DNA of 64,000 nucleotides from Acanthosepion esculentum (lineage: Eukaryota; Mollusca; Cephalopoda; Sepiida; Sepiidae). The notes beneath the pieces are model-generated. The model had not been told where the DNA came from and ran no database searches. It saw nothing but the letters and a program-made list of their open reading frames with translations. The stretch is taken from the NCBI GenBank assembly GCA_964036315.1, contig CAXIWW010000817.1, positions 1,709,501 to 1,773,500 of the forward strand, in the 5' to 3' direction. The translations under genes were made by a program, and so were the position numbers. Each line of letters begins with the position of its first letter. Position 1 is the first letter of the stretch. This document shows, one piece after another, positions 36,576 through 49,424 of the stretch.

Positions 36576-39292
36576 ATTGTAAGTCTGTTTTAAAACAAAA
36601 GAGACAGGTGATGTCGTTTTGTAGCAGCCTGAGATTGCTTTTAAGGCCGTTTTCACAAAAGAGACAAGAGAAGTCGGCTCGTAGATGCCTGGGATTGCTT
36701 GTAAGGCAATTGGCACAAAAGAGCCAGGAGAATTCGGCTTGTAGTAGCCTGAGATTTCTTGTAAGGCAGTTGCCACAAATGAGCCAGGAGAAATCGGTTC
36801 GTAGCCGCCTGGGATTGCTTTTAAGGCAATTGGCACATTAAGTCAGGAGAATTGTACTAGCGACAGCTTGAGATTGCTTGTAAGGCAGTTGACACAAAAG
36901 AGCCAGGATATGTCGATTTGTAGCGATCTGAGATTGCTTGTAAGGCAGTTTCACAATAGAGCCAGGCGCATTCGGCTTGTAGCAGTCTGAGATTGCTTGT
37001 AAGGCAGTTTTAAAAAAAAGAGACAGGAGATGTCGTTTTGTAGCAGCCTGTGATTGCATTTAAAGCAGTTTTCACAAAAGAGACAAGATAAGTAGGCTCG
37101 TAGACGCCTGAGATTGCATGTAAGGCAGTTGCCACAAAACTTGTAAGGCAATTTGCACAAAAGAGCCAGGAGAATTCGGCTTGCTGTAGACTGAGATTGC
37201 TTTTAAGGCAGTTGTCACAATAGAACCAGGAGAATTTGGCTTATAGCAGCCTGAGATTGCTTGTAAGGCAGTTACCACAAAAGAGCCAGGAGATATCGGC
37301 CCGTAGCCGCCTGGGATTGCTTTTAAGGCAATTGGCACAAAAAGTCAGGAGAACAGTGCTGGCGGCAGCCTGAGATTGCTTGTAAATCAGTTGTCACAAA
37401 AGAGACAGGAGATGTCTATTTGTAGTGGCCTGAGTTTGCTTGCAAACTGTTTCACAAAAGAGCCAGGCGTATTCGGCTTGTAGCAGCCTGAGATTGCTTG
37501 TAAGGCTGTTACCACAAAAGAGCCAGGAGAAATCGGCACGTAGCCGCCTGGGATTGCTTTTAAGGCAATTGGCACAAAAAGTCAGGAGAACTGTCCTGGC
37601 GGAAGACTGAGATTGCTTGTAAAGCAGTTGTCACAAAAGAGACAGAAGATGTCGATTTGTAGCGGCCTGATATTACTTGTAAGGCAGTTTTCACAAAAGA
37701 GCCAAGTGAAGTCGGCTTGTAGCTGCCTGACATTGCTTGTAAGGCAGTTGTCACAAAAGCGCCAGGAAAATTCGGCTTGTAGCAGCCGGAGATTACTTGC
37801 AAGGCAGTTTTCACAAAAGAGCCAAGAGAAGTCGGCTCGTAGCAGCCATTTATTTATTGTAAGGCAGTTGTCATAAAAGCGCCAGGAGAATTCGGCTCTT
37901 AGCAGCCTGAGATTTCTTGTAAGGCAGTTGCCACAAAAGCGCCAGGAGAAATCCGCTCGTAGCCGCTTAGGATTGCTTGCAAGGAAATTCGCACAAAAAG
38001 CCAGGAGAATTCATATTGCTGCAGCCTGAGTATGCTTGTAAGGCAGATGCCACAAATGAGCCAGGAGAAATCGGTTCGTAGCAGCCTGGGATAGGTTTTA
38101 AGGCAGTTGTAACAAAAGAGCCAGTATATGTCGATTTGTAGCGGCCAATTCGGCTTGTAGCAGGCTGAGATTGCTTGTAAGGCAGTTTCACAAAAGAGCC
38201 AGGCGTATTCGGCTTGTAGCAGCCGGAGATTGCTTGAAAGGCAGTTTTCACAAAATAGCCAAGAGAAGTCGGCTCGTACCAGTCTGACATTGCTTGTAAG
38301 GCAGTTTTCACAAAAGAGCCAAGAGAATCCGGGTTGTTGCAGACTGAGAATGCTTGTAAGGCAGTTGCTGCAAAAGAGGCAGGAGAAATCGGCTCGTAGC
38401 AGCCTGAGATCCTTTGTAAGACAGTTTTCACAAATAGCCCGGAGAAGTCGGCCGATAGCAGCGGGAGATTGCTTGTAAGGGAGTTGTCAAAAAAGAGTCA
38501 GCAGGTGTAAGTTTGTAGAAGCCTGAGATTGCGTGTAAAGCCAGGGTAAACGGGCTCGTAGCTGCGTGGAATTGCTTGTAATGAAATTGGCACAAAAATC
38601 CAAGAGAATTGGGCTTGCTGCTGTGATTGCATGTAAGGCAGTTGCTACAAAAGAGCCAGGCGTATTCGGCTTGTAGAAGCCTGAGATTGCTTGTAAGGCA
38701 GTTTACACAAGAGAGCCAAGAGAAGTCGGCTCGGAGCAGCCTGACATTGCTTGTAATGCAGTCGCCACAAAAGAGCCAGTAGAATTCGTCTTGTAGCAGC
38801 CTGGGATTATTTTGTAAGGCAATTGGCAAAAAAGCCAGGAACATTGGGCTTGCTGCAGCCTGACGTTGCTTGTAAGGCAGTTGTCACGAAAGAGCCAGGA
38901 GATCGATTTTTTAGCAGCCTGAGATTGCTTGTAATGCAGTTGTCTTAAAAGTGCCAGCAGGTGTAGGCTTGTAGAAGAATGAGATTGCTTGTAAGGCAAT
39001 TTTCACAAATCTCCCAGGAGAACCGGCTCGTAGAATCCTATGTTTGCGTGTAAGGCACTTTCCACAAAAAGCCAGGAGAAATGGGATCGTAGCAGCCTGA
39101 GATTGCTTGTAAGGCAGGTGTCACAAAAGAGCCAGGCGTATTCGGATTGTAGCAGCCTGAGATTGATTTTGCGCAGTTTTCACAGAAGAGCCAGCAGGTG
39201 TGGGCTTGTATCAGCCTGAGATTGCTTGTAAGGCAGTTTTCACAAAAGAGCCAGGAAATGCCGTTTTGTAGCAGCCTGAGATTGCTTGTAAG
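36553..39292 (-). repeat. Satellite family D array, minus orientation
   Basis: About 45 monomers in reverse orientation. Between about 37.19 and 37.63 kb they reproduce, inverted, the four-monomer higher-order unit seen at 20.2-20.7 kb: AATTGGC landmarks at 37331 and 37568 lie 237 bp apart. Toward the right (38.4-39.2 kb) monomers become more divergent, with altered spacing and short truncations (38510-38640 and 39000-39060). This is typical of an older array edge. It ends in GCTTGTAAGG, fused to B-family GGGATTTTTC. Confidence 0.9.
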
Positions 39293-39390
39293 GGATTTTT
39301 CATTTGGTCAATTTATGTAGATGAAATTGTGTGCAATTATTTGATTTGTCTATATTTACAGGGATTTTTCATTTGCTCAGATAGTAAAAA
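39290..39390 (+). repeat. Fragmentary B+ sequence, itself rearranged
   Basis: GGGATTTTTCATTTGGTCA (B+) is followed by ~13 bp that I cannot place (ATTTATGTAGATG). A second B+ piece then runs from AAATTGTGTGCAATTATTTG to CAGATAGTAAAAA. The GGGATTTTTCATTT segment thus occurs twice within 75 bp. At 39390/39391 the orientation flips to B-. Confidence 0.85.
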
Positions 39391-39400
39391 TATTTCTTTT
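39381..39400. other. B+/B- inversion point
   Basis: CAGATAGTAAAAA (B+) is fused to TATTTCTTTTACTGG (B-). The A-run is common to both, since B- normally reads GAAAATATTTC. This is the only flip that falls inside family B. Confidence 0.88.
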
Positions 39401-40013
39401 ACTGGAAAAAAGTTATAAACAAGTGAAATATGACTGATTTCCCAGTTTAGGTCCGCCTTACAATTTCCGCAAATGAGATAACACAAGTCCCCATACCGTT
39501 GAATTACAACTCGACTCTATTCAAGGTGTCGAAAAAATTTCGACTCGACTCTAATCAAGGTGTCGAAAAAACGTTTGTAATTATGGATAAGGCAAGAAAT
39601 TCTCGACAATTGGACAGCAATATTTTGTGGATTCTATAAAAAGGAAAAATTAGAAATGCAGTCTTATTGTGCACACAGGAAGTCGGACGCTGTAAATTGT
39701 CAGACGACATACCGTGCACCTGATGAAAGCTGTACTTTTTACTATCTGAGCAAATGAAAAATCCCTGTAAACATAGACAAATCAAATAATTGCACATAAT
39801 TTGATACCCATTTTGAAAATATTTCTTTTACTGGAAAAAAGTTATAAACAAGTGAAATATGACTGATTTCCCAGTTTAAGGCCGCATGACAATTTCCGCA
39901 AATGAGCTAACACAAGTCCCCATACGCTTGAATTTCGCCTCGACTCTATTCAATGTGTCGAAAAAACTTTTGTAATTATGGATAAGGTAAGAAATTCCCG
40001 ACAATTGGACACC
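39391..40013 (-). repeat. Satellite family B, block 3, minus orientation (~1.6 monomers)
   Basis: About one and a half monomers in reverse orientation. Near 39510-39575 the segment CTCGACTCT through TCAAGGTGTCGAAAAA occurs twice, 34 bp apart. This is a small partial duplication at a point where two slightly different B subtypes meet (TATTCAAGG against TAATCAAGG). The block ends at GACAATTGGACACC and joins A- with the same breakpoint as the two A+/B+ junctions. Confidence 0.9.
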
Positions 40014-40020
40014 AGCAGAT
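40004..40020 (-). other. A-to-B junction, copy 2 (inverted)
   Basis: Read on the minus strand this is GATCTGCTGGTGTCCAATTG, the splice of copies 1 and 3 with one substitution. It shares the variant GTCAGGCAGCATGG just upstream with the 49431 junction, whereas the 1403 junction has CTCCAGCAGCATGG. Copies 2 and 3 are therefore the closer pair. Confidence 0.9.
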
Positions 40021-41770
40021 CAGAGGCCATGCTGCCTGACGTAGTCTAAAATCTTACATTGGACGATCAAATATGGACCGGAAACCAACATATCAGAGGC
40101 CATGCTGCTGGACGTAGTTTATCTTTTTACATTAGACGCTCAGATATGGACCAGAAACCAAGAGATCAGAATCATGGCTGCTGGACATAGTGTATCATCT
40201 TACACAAGACGCTCAAATATGGAACGGAAGCCAACAGTTCGGAGGCCATACTGCTGGACGTAGTCTAAAATCTTATATTACACGCTCATATATGGACCGG
40301 GAACCAACAGATCAGAAGCATGGTTGCTGGACGTACAGTATAATCTTACACAAGACTCTCGAATATGGACCGGAAGGCAACAGGTCAGAGGCCATATTGC
40401 AGGACGTAGTCAAAAAACTTACATTAGACGCTCAAATATGGACCGGAAACCAACAGATCAGAGGCAATGCTACTGGACGTAGTTTATCTTTTTACATTTG
40501 ACGCTCAAATATGCACAAGAAACCAAGAGATCAGAAACAGGGCTGCTGGACGTAGTGTATCATCTTACACAAGACGCTCAAATATGGACCGGAAGCCAAG
40601 AGGTCAGAGGCCATGCTGCTGGACGTAGTCTAAAATCTTACATTAGACGCTCAAATATGGACCAGAAACCAACCGATCAGTAGCCATGCTGCTGGACGTA
40701 GTTTATCTTTTTACATTAGACGCTCAAATATGTACCAGAAAACAACAGATCAGAATCATGGCTGCTGGACGTAGTGTATCATCTTACACAAGACGCTCAA
40801 ATATGGACCGGAAGCTAACAGGTCAGTGGCCATGCTGCTGGAAGTCGTCTAAAATCTTACATTAGACGCTGAAATATGGACCGGAAACCAACAGATCAGA
40901 GGCCATGCTGCTGGACGTAGTTTATCTTTTTACATTAGACGCTCAAATATGCGCCAGAAACCAAGAGATCAGAAAAAGGGCTGCTGGACGTTGTGTATCA
41001 TCTTACACAAGACGCTCAAATATGTACCGGAAGCCAACAGGTCGGAGGCCATGCTGCTGAGCGTAGTCTTAAATCTTACATTAAACGCTCAAATATGGAC
41101 CCGAAACCAACAGATCAGAGGCCATGTTGCTGGACGTAGTTTATCTTTTTACATTAGCCGCTCAAATATGCACAAGAAAGCAAGAGATCAGAAACAGGGC
41201 TGCTGGACGTAGTGTATCATCTTATACAAGACGCTCAAATATGTACCGGAAGCCAACAGGTGGGAGGCCATGCTGCTGGACGTAGTCTAAAATCTTACAT
41301 TAGACGCTCAAATATGGACCGGAAACCAACAGATCAGAAGCCATGCTGCTTGACGTAGTTTATCTTTTTACATTAGACGCTCAAATATGCACCAGAAACC
41401 AACAGATCAGAATCATGGCTGCTGGGCGTAGTGTATCATCTTACACAAGACGCTCAAATATGGACCGGAAGCCAACAGGTCAGAGGCCATCCTGCTGGAC
41501 GTAGTCTAAAATCTTACATTAGACGCTCAAATATGGACAGGAAACCAACAGATCAGAGGCCATGCTGCTGGGCGTAGTTTATCTTTTTACATTAGAAGCT
41601 CAAATATGTACCAGAACCCAAGAGATCAGAATCATGGCTGCTTGACGTAGTTTATCACCTTACACAAGACGCTCAATATGGACTGGAAGCCAACAGTTCA
41701 GAGGACATGCTGCTGGACGTAGTTTATCTTTTTACATTAGACGCTCAAATATGCACCAGAAACCAACAGA
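40011..41770 (-). repeat. Satellite family A array, minus orientation
   Basis: About 24 monomers of ~73 bp in reverse orientation (for example TTACATTAGACGCTCAAATA, CAGCATGGC read as GCCATGCTG). The three-monomer order is well kept: the GAATCATGGCTGCTGG monomer recurs at 40749 and 41411, three ~220-bp periods apart. Short open frames such as the one from 40949 are 73-bp-periodic and not credible. Confidence 0.92.
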
Positions 41771-41800
41771 ACAGCAGCCCTGGTGCATATTTGAGCGTCT
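41745..41800. other. A-/A+ inversion point
   Basis: GACGCTCAAATATGCACCAG (A-) is followed after ~20 bp by TGGTGCATATTTGAGCGTC (A+). This is a perfect inverted repeat around AAACCAACAGA/ACAGCAGCCC. The plus monomer lacks TTTCTGATCTCTTGGTTTCT between CCCTG and GTGCAT. Arms beyond the first monomer are out of higher-order phase, so this is not a long perfect palindrome. Confidence 0.88.
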
Positions 41801-42849
41801 AATGTAAAAAGATAAACTACGTCCAGCAGCATGGCCGCAGATCTGTTGGTTTCCGTTCCATATTTTAGCGTCTAATGTAAGATTTTAGACTACGTCCAGC
41901 AGCATGGCCTCTGACCTGTAGGCTTCCGGTCTATATTTGAGCGTCTAGTGTAAGATGATACACTACGTCCAGCAGCCATGATTCTGATCTGTTGGTTTCT
42001 GGTGCATATTTGAACGTCTAATGTAAAAAGATAAACTACGTCAAGCAGCATGGCCTCTGATCTGTTGGTTTCCGGACCATATTTGAGCGTCTAATGTAAG
42101 ATTTTAGACTACATGCAGCAGCATTGCCTCTGACCTGTGGGCTTCCGGTCCATATTTGAGCGTCTGGTGTGAGATGATACACTACGTCCAGCAGAAATGA
42201 TTCTGATCTGTTGGTTTCTGGTGCATATTTGAGCTTCTAATGTAAAAAGATAAACTACGTCCAGAAGCATGGCCTCTGATCTGTTAGTTTCCAGTCCATC
42301 TTTGAGAGTCTAATGTAAGATTTTAGACTACGTCCAGCAGCATGGCCTCTGACCTGTTAGCTTCCGGGCCATATTTGAGCGTCTTGTGTAAGATGTTACA
42401 CTACGTCCAGCAGCAATGATTCTGATCTGTTGGTTTCCGGTCCATATTTGAGCGTGTAATGTAAGGTTTAGACTACGTCTATCAGCATGGCCTCTGACCT
42501 GTTGGCTTCCGCTCCATATATGGGCGTCTTGTGTAAGATGATAAACTACGTCCAGCAGCCCTGTTTCTGATCTCTTGGTTCCTTTTGCATATTTAAGCAT
42601 CTAATGTAAAAAGATAAACTACGTCCAGCAGCATGGCCTCTGATCTGTTGGTTTCCGGTCCATATTTGAGCGTCTAATGTAAGATATTTGACTACGTCCT
42701 GCAGCATGGCCTCTGACCTGTTGGTTTCCGGTCCATATTTGAGCGTCAAATGTAAGATTTTAGACTACTCCCAGCAGCATGACATCGGACCTGTTGACTT
42801 CCGGTCCATATTTGAGCGTCTTGTGTAAGATGATACACAATATCCAGCA

Positions 42850-43790
42850 GCCATGATTTTGATGTCTTGGTTTCTGGTGCATATTTGAGCGTCTAATGTA
42901 AAAAGATAAACTACGACTAGCAGCATGGCCTCTGATCTGTTGGTTTCAGGTCCATATTTGAGCGTCTAATGTAAGATTTTAGACTACGTCCAGCAGCATG
43001 GCCTCTGACCTGTTAGCTTCCGGTCCATATTTGATCGTCTTGTGTAATATTATACTGTACGTCCAGCAGCCATGATTCTGATCTGTTGTTTTCTGGTTCA
43101 TATTTGAGCGTCTAATGTAAAAAGATAAACTACGTCCAGCAGCATGGACTCTGATCGGTTTGTTCCGGTCCATATTTGAGCTTCTAATGTAAGATATTAG
43201 TCTACGACCAGCAGCATGGCATCTGACCTCTTGGCTTCCGGTCCATATTTGAGCGTCTTGTGTAAGATGATACACTACGTCCAGCAGCATGGCCTCTGAT
43301 CTGTTGGTTTCCCGTCCATATTTGAGCGTCTAATGAAAGATTTTAGACTACGTCCAGCAGCATGGCCTCTGACTTGTTGGCTTCCGGTCCATATTTGAGC
43401 GACTTGTGTAAGATTATACACTACGTCCAGCAGCCATGATTCTGATCTGTTGGTTTCTGGTGCATATTTGAGCGTCTAATGTTAAAAGATAAACTACGTC
43501 CAGCAGCATGGCCTCTGATCTGTTGGTTTCCGGTCCATATTTGAGCATCGAATGTAAGATTTTAGAATACATGCAGAAGCATGGCCTCTGACCTGTTGGC
43601 TTCCGGTCCATATTTGAGCGTTTTGTGTAAAATGATACACTACGTCCAGCAGACATGATTCTGATCTGTTCGTTTCTGTACATATTTGAGCGTCTAATGT
43701 AAATAGATAAACTACGACCAGCAGCATGGCATTAGATCTGTTGGTTTTCCGTCCATATTTGTGCGTCTAATGTAAGATTTTAGACTACGT
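42850..43790 (+). repeat. A higher-order duplication, copy 1
   Basis: CCATGATTTTGATGTCTTGG starts at 42851 and again at 45915 (offset 3,064 bp). The ATGTAAGATTTTAGAATACA region and GTTCGTTTCTGTACATA match at an offset of 3,136 bp. The ~72-bp change in offset is one extra monomer in copy 2, near 46490-46560. Confidence 0.8.
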
Positions 43791-45913
43791 CCAGCAGCAT
43801 GGCCTCTGACCTGTTAGCTTCCGGGCCATATTTGAGCGTCTTGTGTAAGATGTTACACTACGTCCAGCAGCAATGATTCTGATCTGTTGATCTCTGGTGC
43901 ATATTTTGAGCGTCTAATTTAAAAAGATAAACTACGTCCAGCAGCATGGCTTCTGATCTGTTGGTTTCCGGTCCATATTTGAGCGTCTAATGTAAGATTT
44001 TAGACTACATCCAGCATCATGGCCTCTGACCTGTTGACTTCCGGTCCATATCTCAGCGTCTAATGTGAGATATTAGACTACGTCTAGCAGCATGGCCTCT
44101 GACCTGTTGGCTTCTGGTCCATATTTGAGCGTCTTGTGTCAGATGATAGACAACATCCAGCAGCCATGATTTTGATCTCTTGGTTTCTGGTGCATATTTG
44201 AGCGTCTAATGTAAAAAGATAAACTACGACCAGCAGCATGGTATCTGATCTGTTGGTTTCCGGTCCATATTTGAGCGTCTAATGTAATATTTTAGACTAC
44301 GTCCAGCAGCATGGCCTCTGACCTGTTGGCTTCCGGTCCATATTTTAGCGTCTTGTGTAAGAGGATACACTACGTCCAGCAGCCCTGTTTCTGCTCTCTG
44401 GCTTCCTGGTGCATATTTGAGCGTCTAATGTAAAAAGATAAACTACGTCAAGCCACATGGCCTCTGATCTGTTGGTTTCCGGTCCATATTTGAGCGTCCA
44501 ATGTAACATTTTAGACTACGTCCAGCAGCATGGCCTCTGATCTGTTGGTTTCCGGTCCATATTTGAGCGTGTAACGTAAGATTTTAGACTACGTCCAGCA
44601 GCATGTCCTCTGACCTCTCGGCTTCCGGTCCAAATTTGAGCGTCTTGTGCAAGATTATACACTACGTCCAGCAGCCCTGTTTCTGATCTCTTGCTTTCTG
44701 GTGCATATTTGAGCGTCTAATGTAAAAAGTTAAACTACGTCAAGCCACATGGCCTCTGACCTGTTAGCTTCCGGCCCATATTTGAGCGTCTTGTGTAAGA
44801 TGATACATTACGTCCAGCAGCCATGATTCTGATCTAATGGTTTCTCGTGCATATTTGAGCGTCTAATGTAAAAAGATAAACTACGACCAGCAGCATGGCC
44901 TCTGATCTGTTGGTTTCCGGTCCATATATGAGAGTCTAATGTAAGACTTTAGACTACATCCAGCAGCATGGCCTCTGACCTGTTGGCTTCCGGTCCACAT
45001 TTGAGCGTCATGTGTAAGATTATACACTACGTCCAGCAGCCCTGTTTCTGATCTCTGGCTTTCTGGTGCATATTTGAGCGTCTAATGTAAAAAGATAAAT
45101 TACGTCAAGCCACATGGCCTCTCATCTGTTGGTTTCCGGTCCATATTTAAGCGTCCAATGTAACATTTTAGACTACGTCCAGCAGCATGGCCTCTGAACT
45201 GTTGGCTTCCGGCCTATATTTGAGCGTTTGTGTAAGATGATACACTACGTCCAGCAGCCATGGTTCTGATCTATTGGTTTCTCGTGCAAATTTGACCGTC
45301 TAATGTAAAAAGATAAACTACTACCAGCAGCATGGCCCCTGAGCTGTTGGTTTCCGGTCCATATTTGAGCGTCAAATGTAAGATTTTAGACTACGCCCAG
45401 CAGCATGACATCGGACCTGTTGTCTTCCGGTCCATATTAGGAGCGTCTTGTGTAAGATTATACACTACGTCCAGCAACCTTGATTTTGATCTCTTGGTTT
45501 CTGGTGCATATTTGAGCGTCTAATGTAAAAAGATAAACTACGTCCAACAGCATGGCCTCTGATATGATGGTTTCCGGTCCATATTTGAGTGTCTAATGTA
45601 AGGTTTAGACTAGGTCTATCAGCATGGCCTCTGACCTGTTGGCTTCCGGTCCATATTTGAGCGTCTTGTGTAAGATGATACACTACGTCCAGCAGCAACG
45701 ATTCTGATCTGTTGGTTTCTAGTGCATATTAGAGCGTCTAATGTAAAAAAATAACCTACGTCCAGCAGCATGGCCTCTGATCTGCTGGTTTCCGGTCCAT
45801 ATTTTAGCGTCTAATGTAAGATATTAGACTACCTCTAGCAGCATGGCCTCTGACATTTTGGCTTCCGGTCCATATTTGAGCGTCTTGTGTAAGATGATAC
45901 ACAACATCCAGCA

Positions 45914-46930
45914 GCCATGATTTTGATGTCTTGGTTTCTGGTGCATATTTGAGCGTCTAATGTAAAAAGATAAACTACGACTAGCAGCATGGCCTCTGAT
46001 CTGTTGGTTTCCGGTCCATATTTAAGCGTCTAATGTAAGATTTTAGACTACGTCCAGCAGCATGGCCTCTGACCTGTTAGCTTCCGGTCCATATTTGATC
46101 GTCTCGTGTAAGATTATACTGTACATCCAGCAGCCATGATTCTGATCTGTTGTTTTCTGGTTCATATTTGAGCGTCTAATGTAAAAAGATAAACTACGTC
46201 AGCAGCATGGCCTCTGATCGGTTTGTTCCGGTCCATATTTGAGCTTCTAATGTAAGATATTAGACTACGACCAGCAGCATGGCATCTGACCTCTTGGCTT
46301 CCGGTCCATATTTGAGCGTCTTGTGTAAGATTATACACTACGTCCAGCAGCATGGCCTCTGATCTGTTGGTTTCCCGTCCATATTTGAGCGTCTAATGTA
46401 AGATTTTAGACTACGTCCAGCAGCATGGCCTCTGACTTGTTGGCTTCCGGTCCATATTTGAGCGACTTGTGTAAGATTATACACTACATCCAGCAGCCCT
46501 GTTTCTGATATCTTGGTTTGTGATGCATATTTGAGCGTCTTGTGTAAGATTATACACTACGTCCAGCAGCCATGATTCTGATCTGTTGGTTTCTGGTGCA
46601 TATTTGAGCGTCTAATGTAAAAAGATAGACTACGTCAAGCAGCATGGCCTCTAAACTGTTTGTTTCCGGTCTATATTTGAGCATCGAATGTAAGATTTTA
46701 GAATACATGCAGAAGCATGGCCTCTGACCTGTTGGCTTCCGGTCCATATTTGAGCGTTTTGTGTAAAATGATACACTACGTCCAGCAGACATGATTCTGA
46801 TCTGTTCGTTTCTGTACATATTTGAGCGTCTAATGTAAAAAGATAAACTACGACCAGCAGCATGGCATCTGATCTGTTGGTTTTCCGTCCATATTTGTGC
46901 CTCTAATGTAAGATTTTAGACTACGTCCAG
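45914..46930 (+). repeat. A higher-order duplication, copy 2 (one monomer longer)
   Basis: Matches 42850-43790 except for an additional monomer (CCCTGTTTCTGATATC, GTTTGTGATGCATATTTG). A third, more diverged relative of the right half lies at about 48.0-48.4 kb, about 1,459 bp further on. Confidence 0.8.
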
Positions 46931-49424
46931 CAGCATGGCCTGTGACCTGTTGGCTTCTGGTCCATATTTGAGCATCTTGTGTAAGATTATACACTACGTC
47001 CAGCAGCCCTGTTTCTGATCTCTGGCTTTCTGGTGCATATTTGAGCTTCTAATGTAAAAAGATAAACTACGTCAAGTCACATGGCCTCTTATCTGTTGGT
47101 TTCCGGTCCATATTTGAGCGTCCAATGTAAGATTTTAGACTACGTCCAGCAGCATGGCCTCTGACCTATTGGCTTCCGGCCCATATTTGAGCGTCTAATG
47201 TAAGATTTTAGACTACGACCAGCAGCATGGTCTCTGACCTCTTGGCTTCCGGTCCATATTTGAGCGTCTTGTGTAAGATGATAAACTACGTCCAGCAGCC
47301 CTGTTTCTGATCTCTTGGTTTCTTGTGCATATTTGAGCGTCTAATGTAAAAAGATAAACTAGGTCCAGACGCATGGCCTCTGATCTGTTGGTTTCCGGTC
47401 CATATTTGAGCGTCTGATGTAAGATATTTGACTACGTCCTGCAGCATCGCCTCTGACCTGTTGGCTTCCGGTCCATATTTGAGCGTCTTGTGTAAGATTA
47501 TACTGTACGTCCAGCAGCCATGATTCTGATCTTTTGTTTTCTGGTGCATATTTGAGCGTCTAATGTAAAAAGATATACTACGGCCAGCAGCATGGATTCT
47601 GATCTGTTGGTTTCCGGTGCATATTTAAGCGTGTAATGTAAGATTTTAGACTACGTCCTGCAGCATGGCCTCCGAACTGTTGGCTTCCGTTCCATATTTG
47701 AGCGTCTTGTGTAAGAAGATACACTACGTCCAGCAGTCATGATTCTGATCTGTTGGATTCTGGTGCATATTTGAGCGTCTAATGTAAAAAGATAGACTAC
47801 GTCCAGCAGCATGGCCTCTGATCTGTTGGTTTCCCGTCCATATTTGAGCATCTAATGTAAGATTTTAGACTACGTCCAGCAGCATGGCCTCTGTCCGTTT
47901 GGCTTCCGGTCCATATTTGAGCGTCTTGTGTAAGATGATACACTACGTCCAGCAGCCCTGTTTCTGATCTCTTGGTTTCTGATGCTTATTTTAGCGTCTT
48001 GTGTAAGATTATACACTACGTCCAGCTGCCATGATTTTGATCTGTTGGTTTCTGGTGCATATTTGAGCGTCTAATGTAAAAAGATAAACTACGACCAGCA
48101 GCATGGCCTCTGATCTGTTGGTTTCCGGTCCATATTTGAGAATCGAATGTAAGATTTTAGAATACATGCAGCAGCATGGCCTCTGACATGTTGGCTTCCC
48201 GTCCATATTTGAGCATATTGTGTAAAATGAAACCCTACGTCCAGCAGACATGATTCTGATCTGTTCGTTTCTGTACATATTTCAGCGTCTAATGTTAATA
48301 GATAAACTACGTCCAGCAGCATGGCATCTAATCTGTTGGTCTCCCGTCAATATTTGTGCGTCTAATGTAAGATTTTAGACTACGTCCAGCAGCATGGCCT
48401 GAGACCTGTTGGCTTCCGGTCAAGATTTGAGCGTCTTGTGTAAGATGATACACTACGCCCAGCAGCCATGATTCTGATCTGTTGGTTTCTGCTGCATATT
48501 TGAGCGTCTAATGTAAAAAGATAAACTACGACCAGCAGCATGGCCTCTGATCTGTTGGTTTCCGGTCCATATTTGAGCGTGTCATGTAAGATTTAAGACT
48601 ACGTCCAGCAGCATGGCCTCTGTCCTGTTGGCTTCAGGTCCATATTTGAGCGTCTTGTGTAAGATGATACACTACGTCCAGCAGCCCTGTTTCTGATCTC
48701 TTACTTTCTGGTGCATATTTGAGCGTCTAATTTAAAAAGATAAACTACGTCAAGCCACATGGCCTCTGACCTGTTGGCTTCCGGCCCATATTTGAGCGTC
48801 TTGTGTAAGATGATACACTACGTCCAGCAGCCCTGTTTCTGATCTCTTGGTTTCTGGTGCATATTTGAGCGTCTAATGTAAAAAGATAAATTACGTCCAG
48901 CAGCATGGCCTCTGATCTGTTGGTTTCCGGTCCATATTTGAGCGTCTAATGTAACATATTAGACTACGTCTAGCAGCATGGTCTCTGACCTGTTGGTTTC
49001 CGGTCCATATTTGAGCGTCTTATGTAAGATGATAGACAAAGTCCAGCAGCCATGATTTTGATCTCTTGGTTTCTGTTGCATATTTTAGCGTCTAATGGAA
49101 AAAGATAAACTACGTCCAGCAGCATGGCCTCAGATCTGTTTGATTCCGGTCCATATTTGAGCGTCTAATGTACGATTTTAGACTACGTCCAGCAGCATGG
49201 CCTCTCACCTGTTAGCTTCCGGTCCATATTTGAGCGTCTTGTGTAAGATGATACACTACGTCCAGCAGCCCTGCTTCTGATCTCTTGGTTTCCTGTGCAT
49301 ATTTGAGCGTCTAATGTAAAAAGATAAACTACGTCATGCAGCATGGACTCTGATAAGTTGGTTTCTGGTCCATATTTGAGCGTCCAATGTAAGATTTTAG
49401 ACTACGTCAGGCAGCATGGCTTCT

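Noticed and set aside
40190..41212. Frames of 60-103 codons in A
   Set aside because: The monomer is ~73 bp, so the frame changes each step. The frames are short, repetitive and present at many positions without a consistent start.
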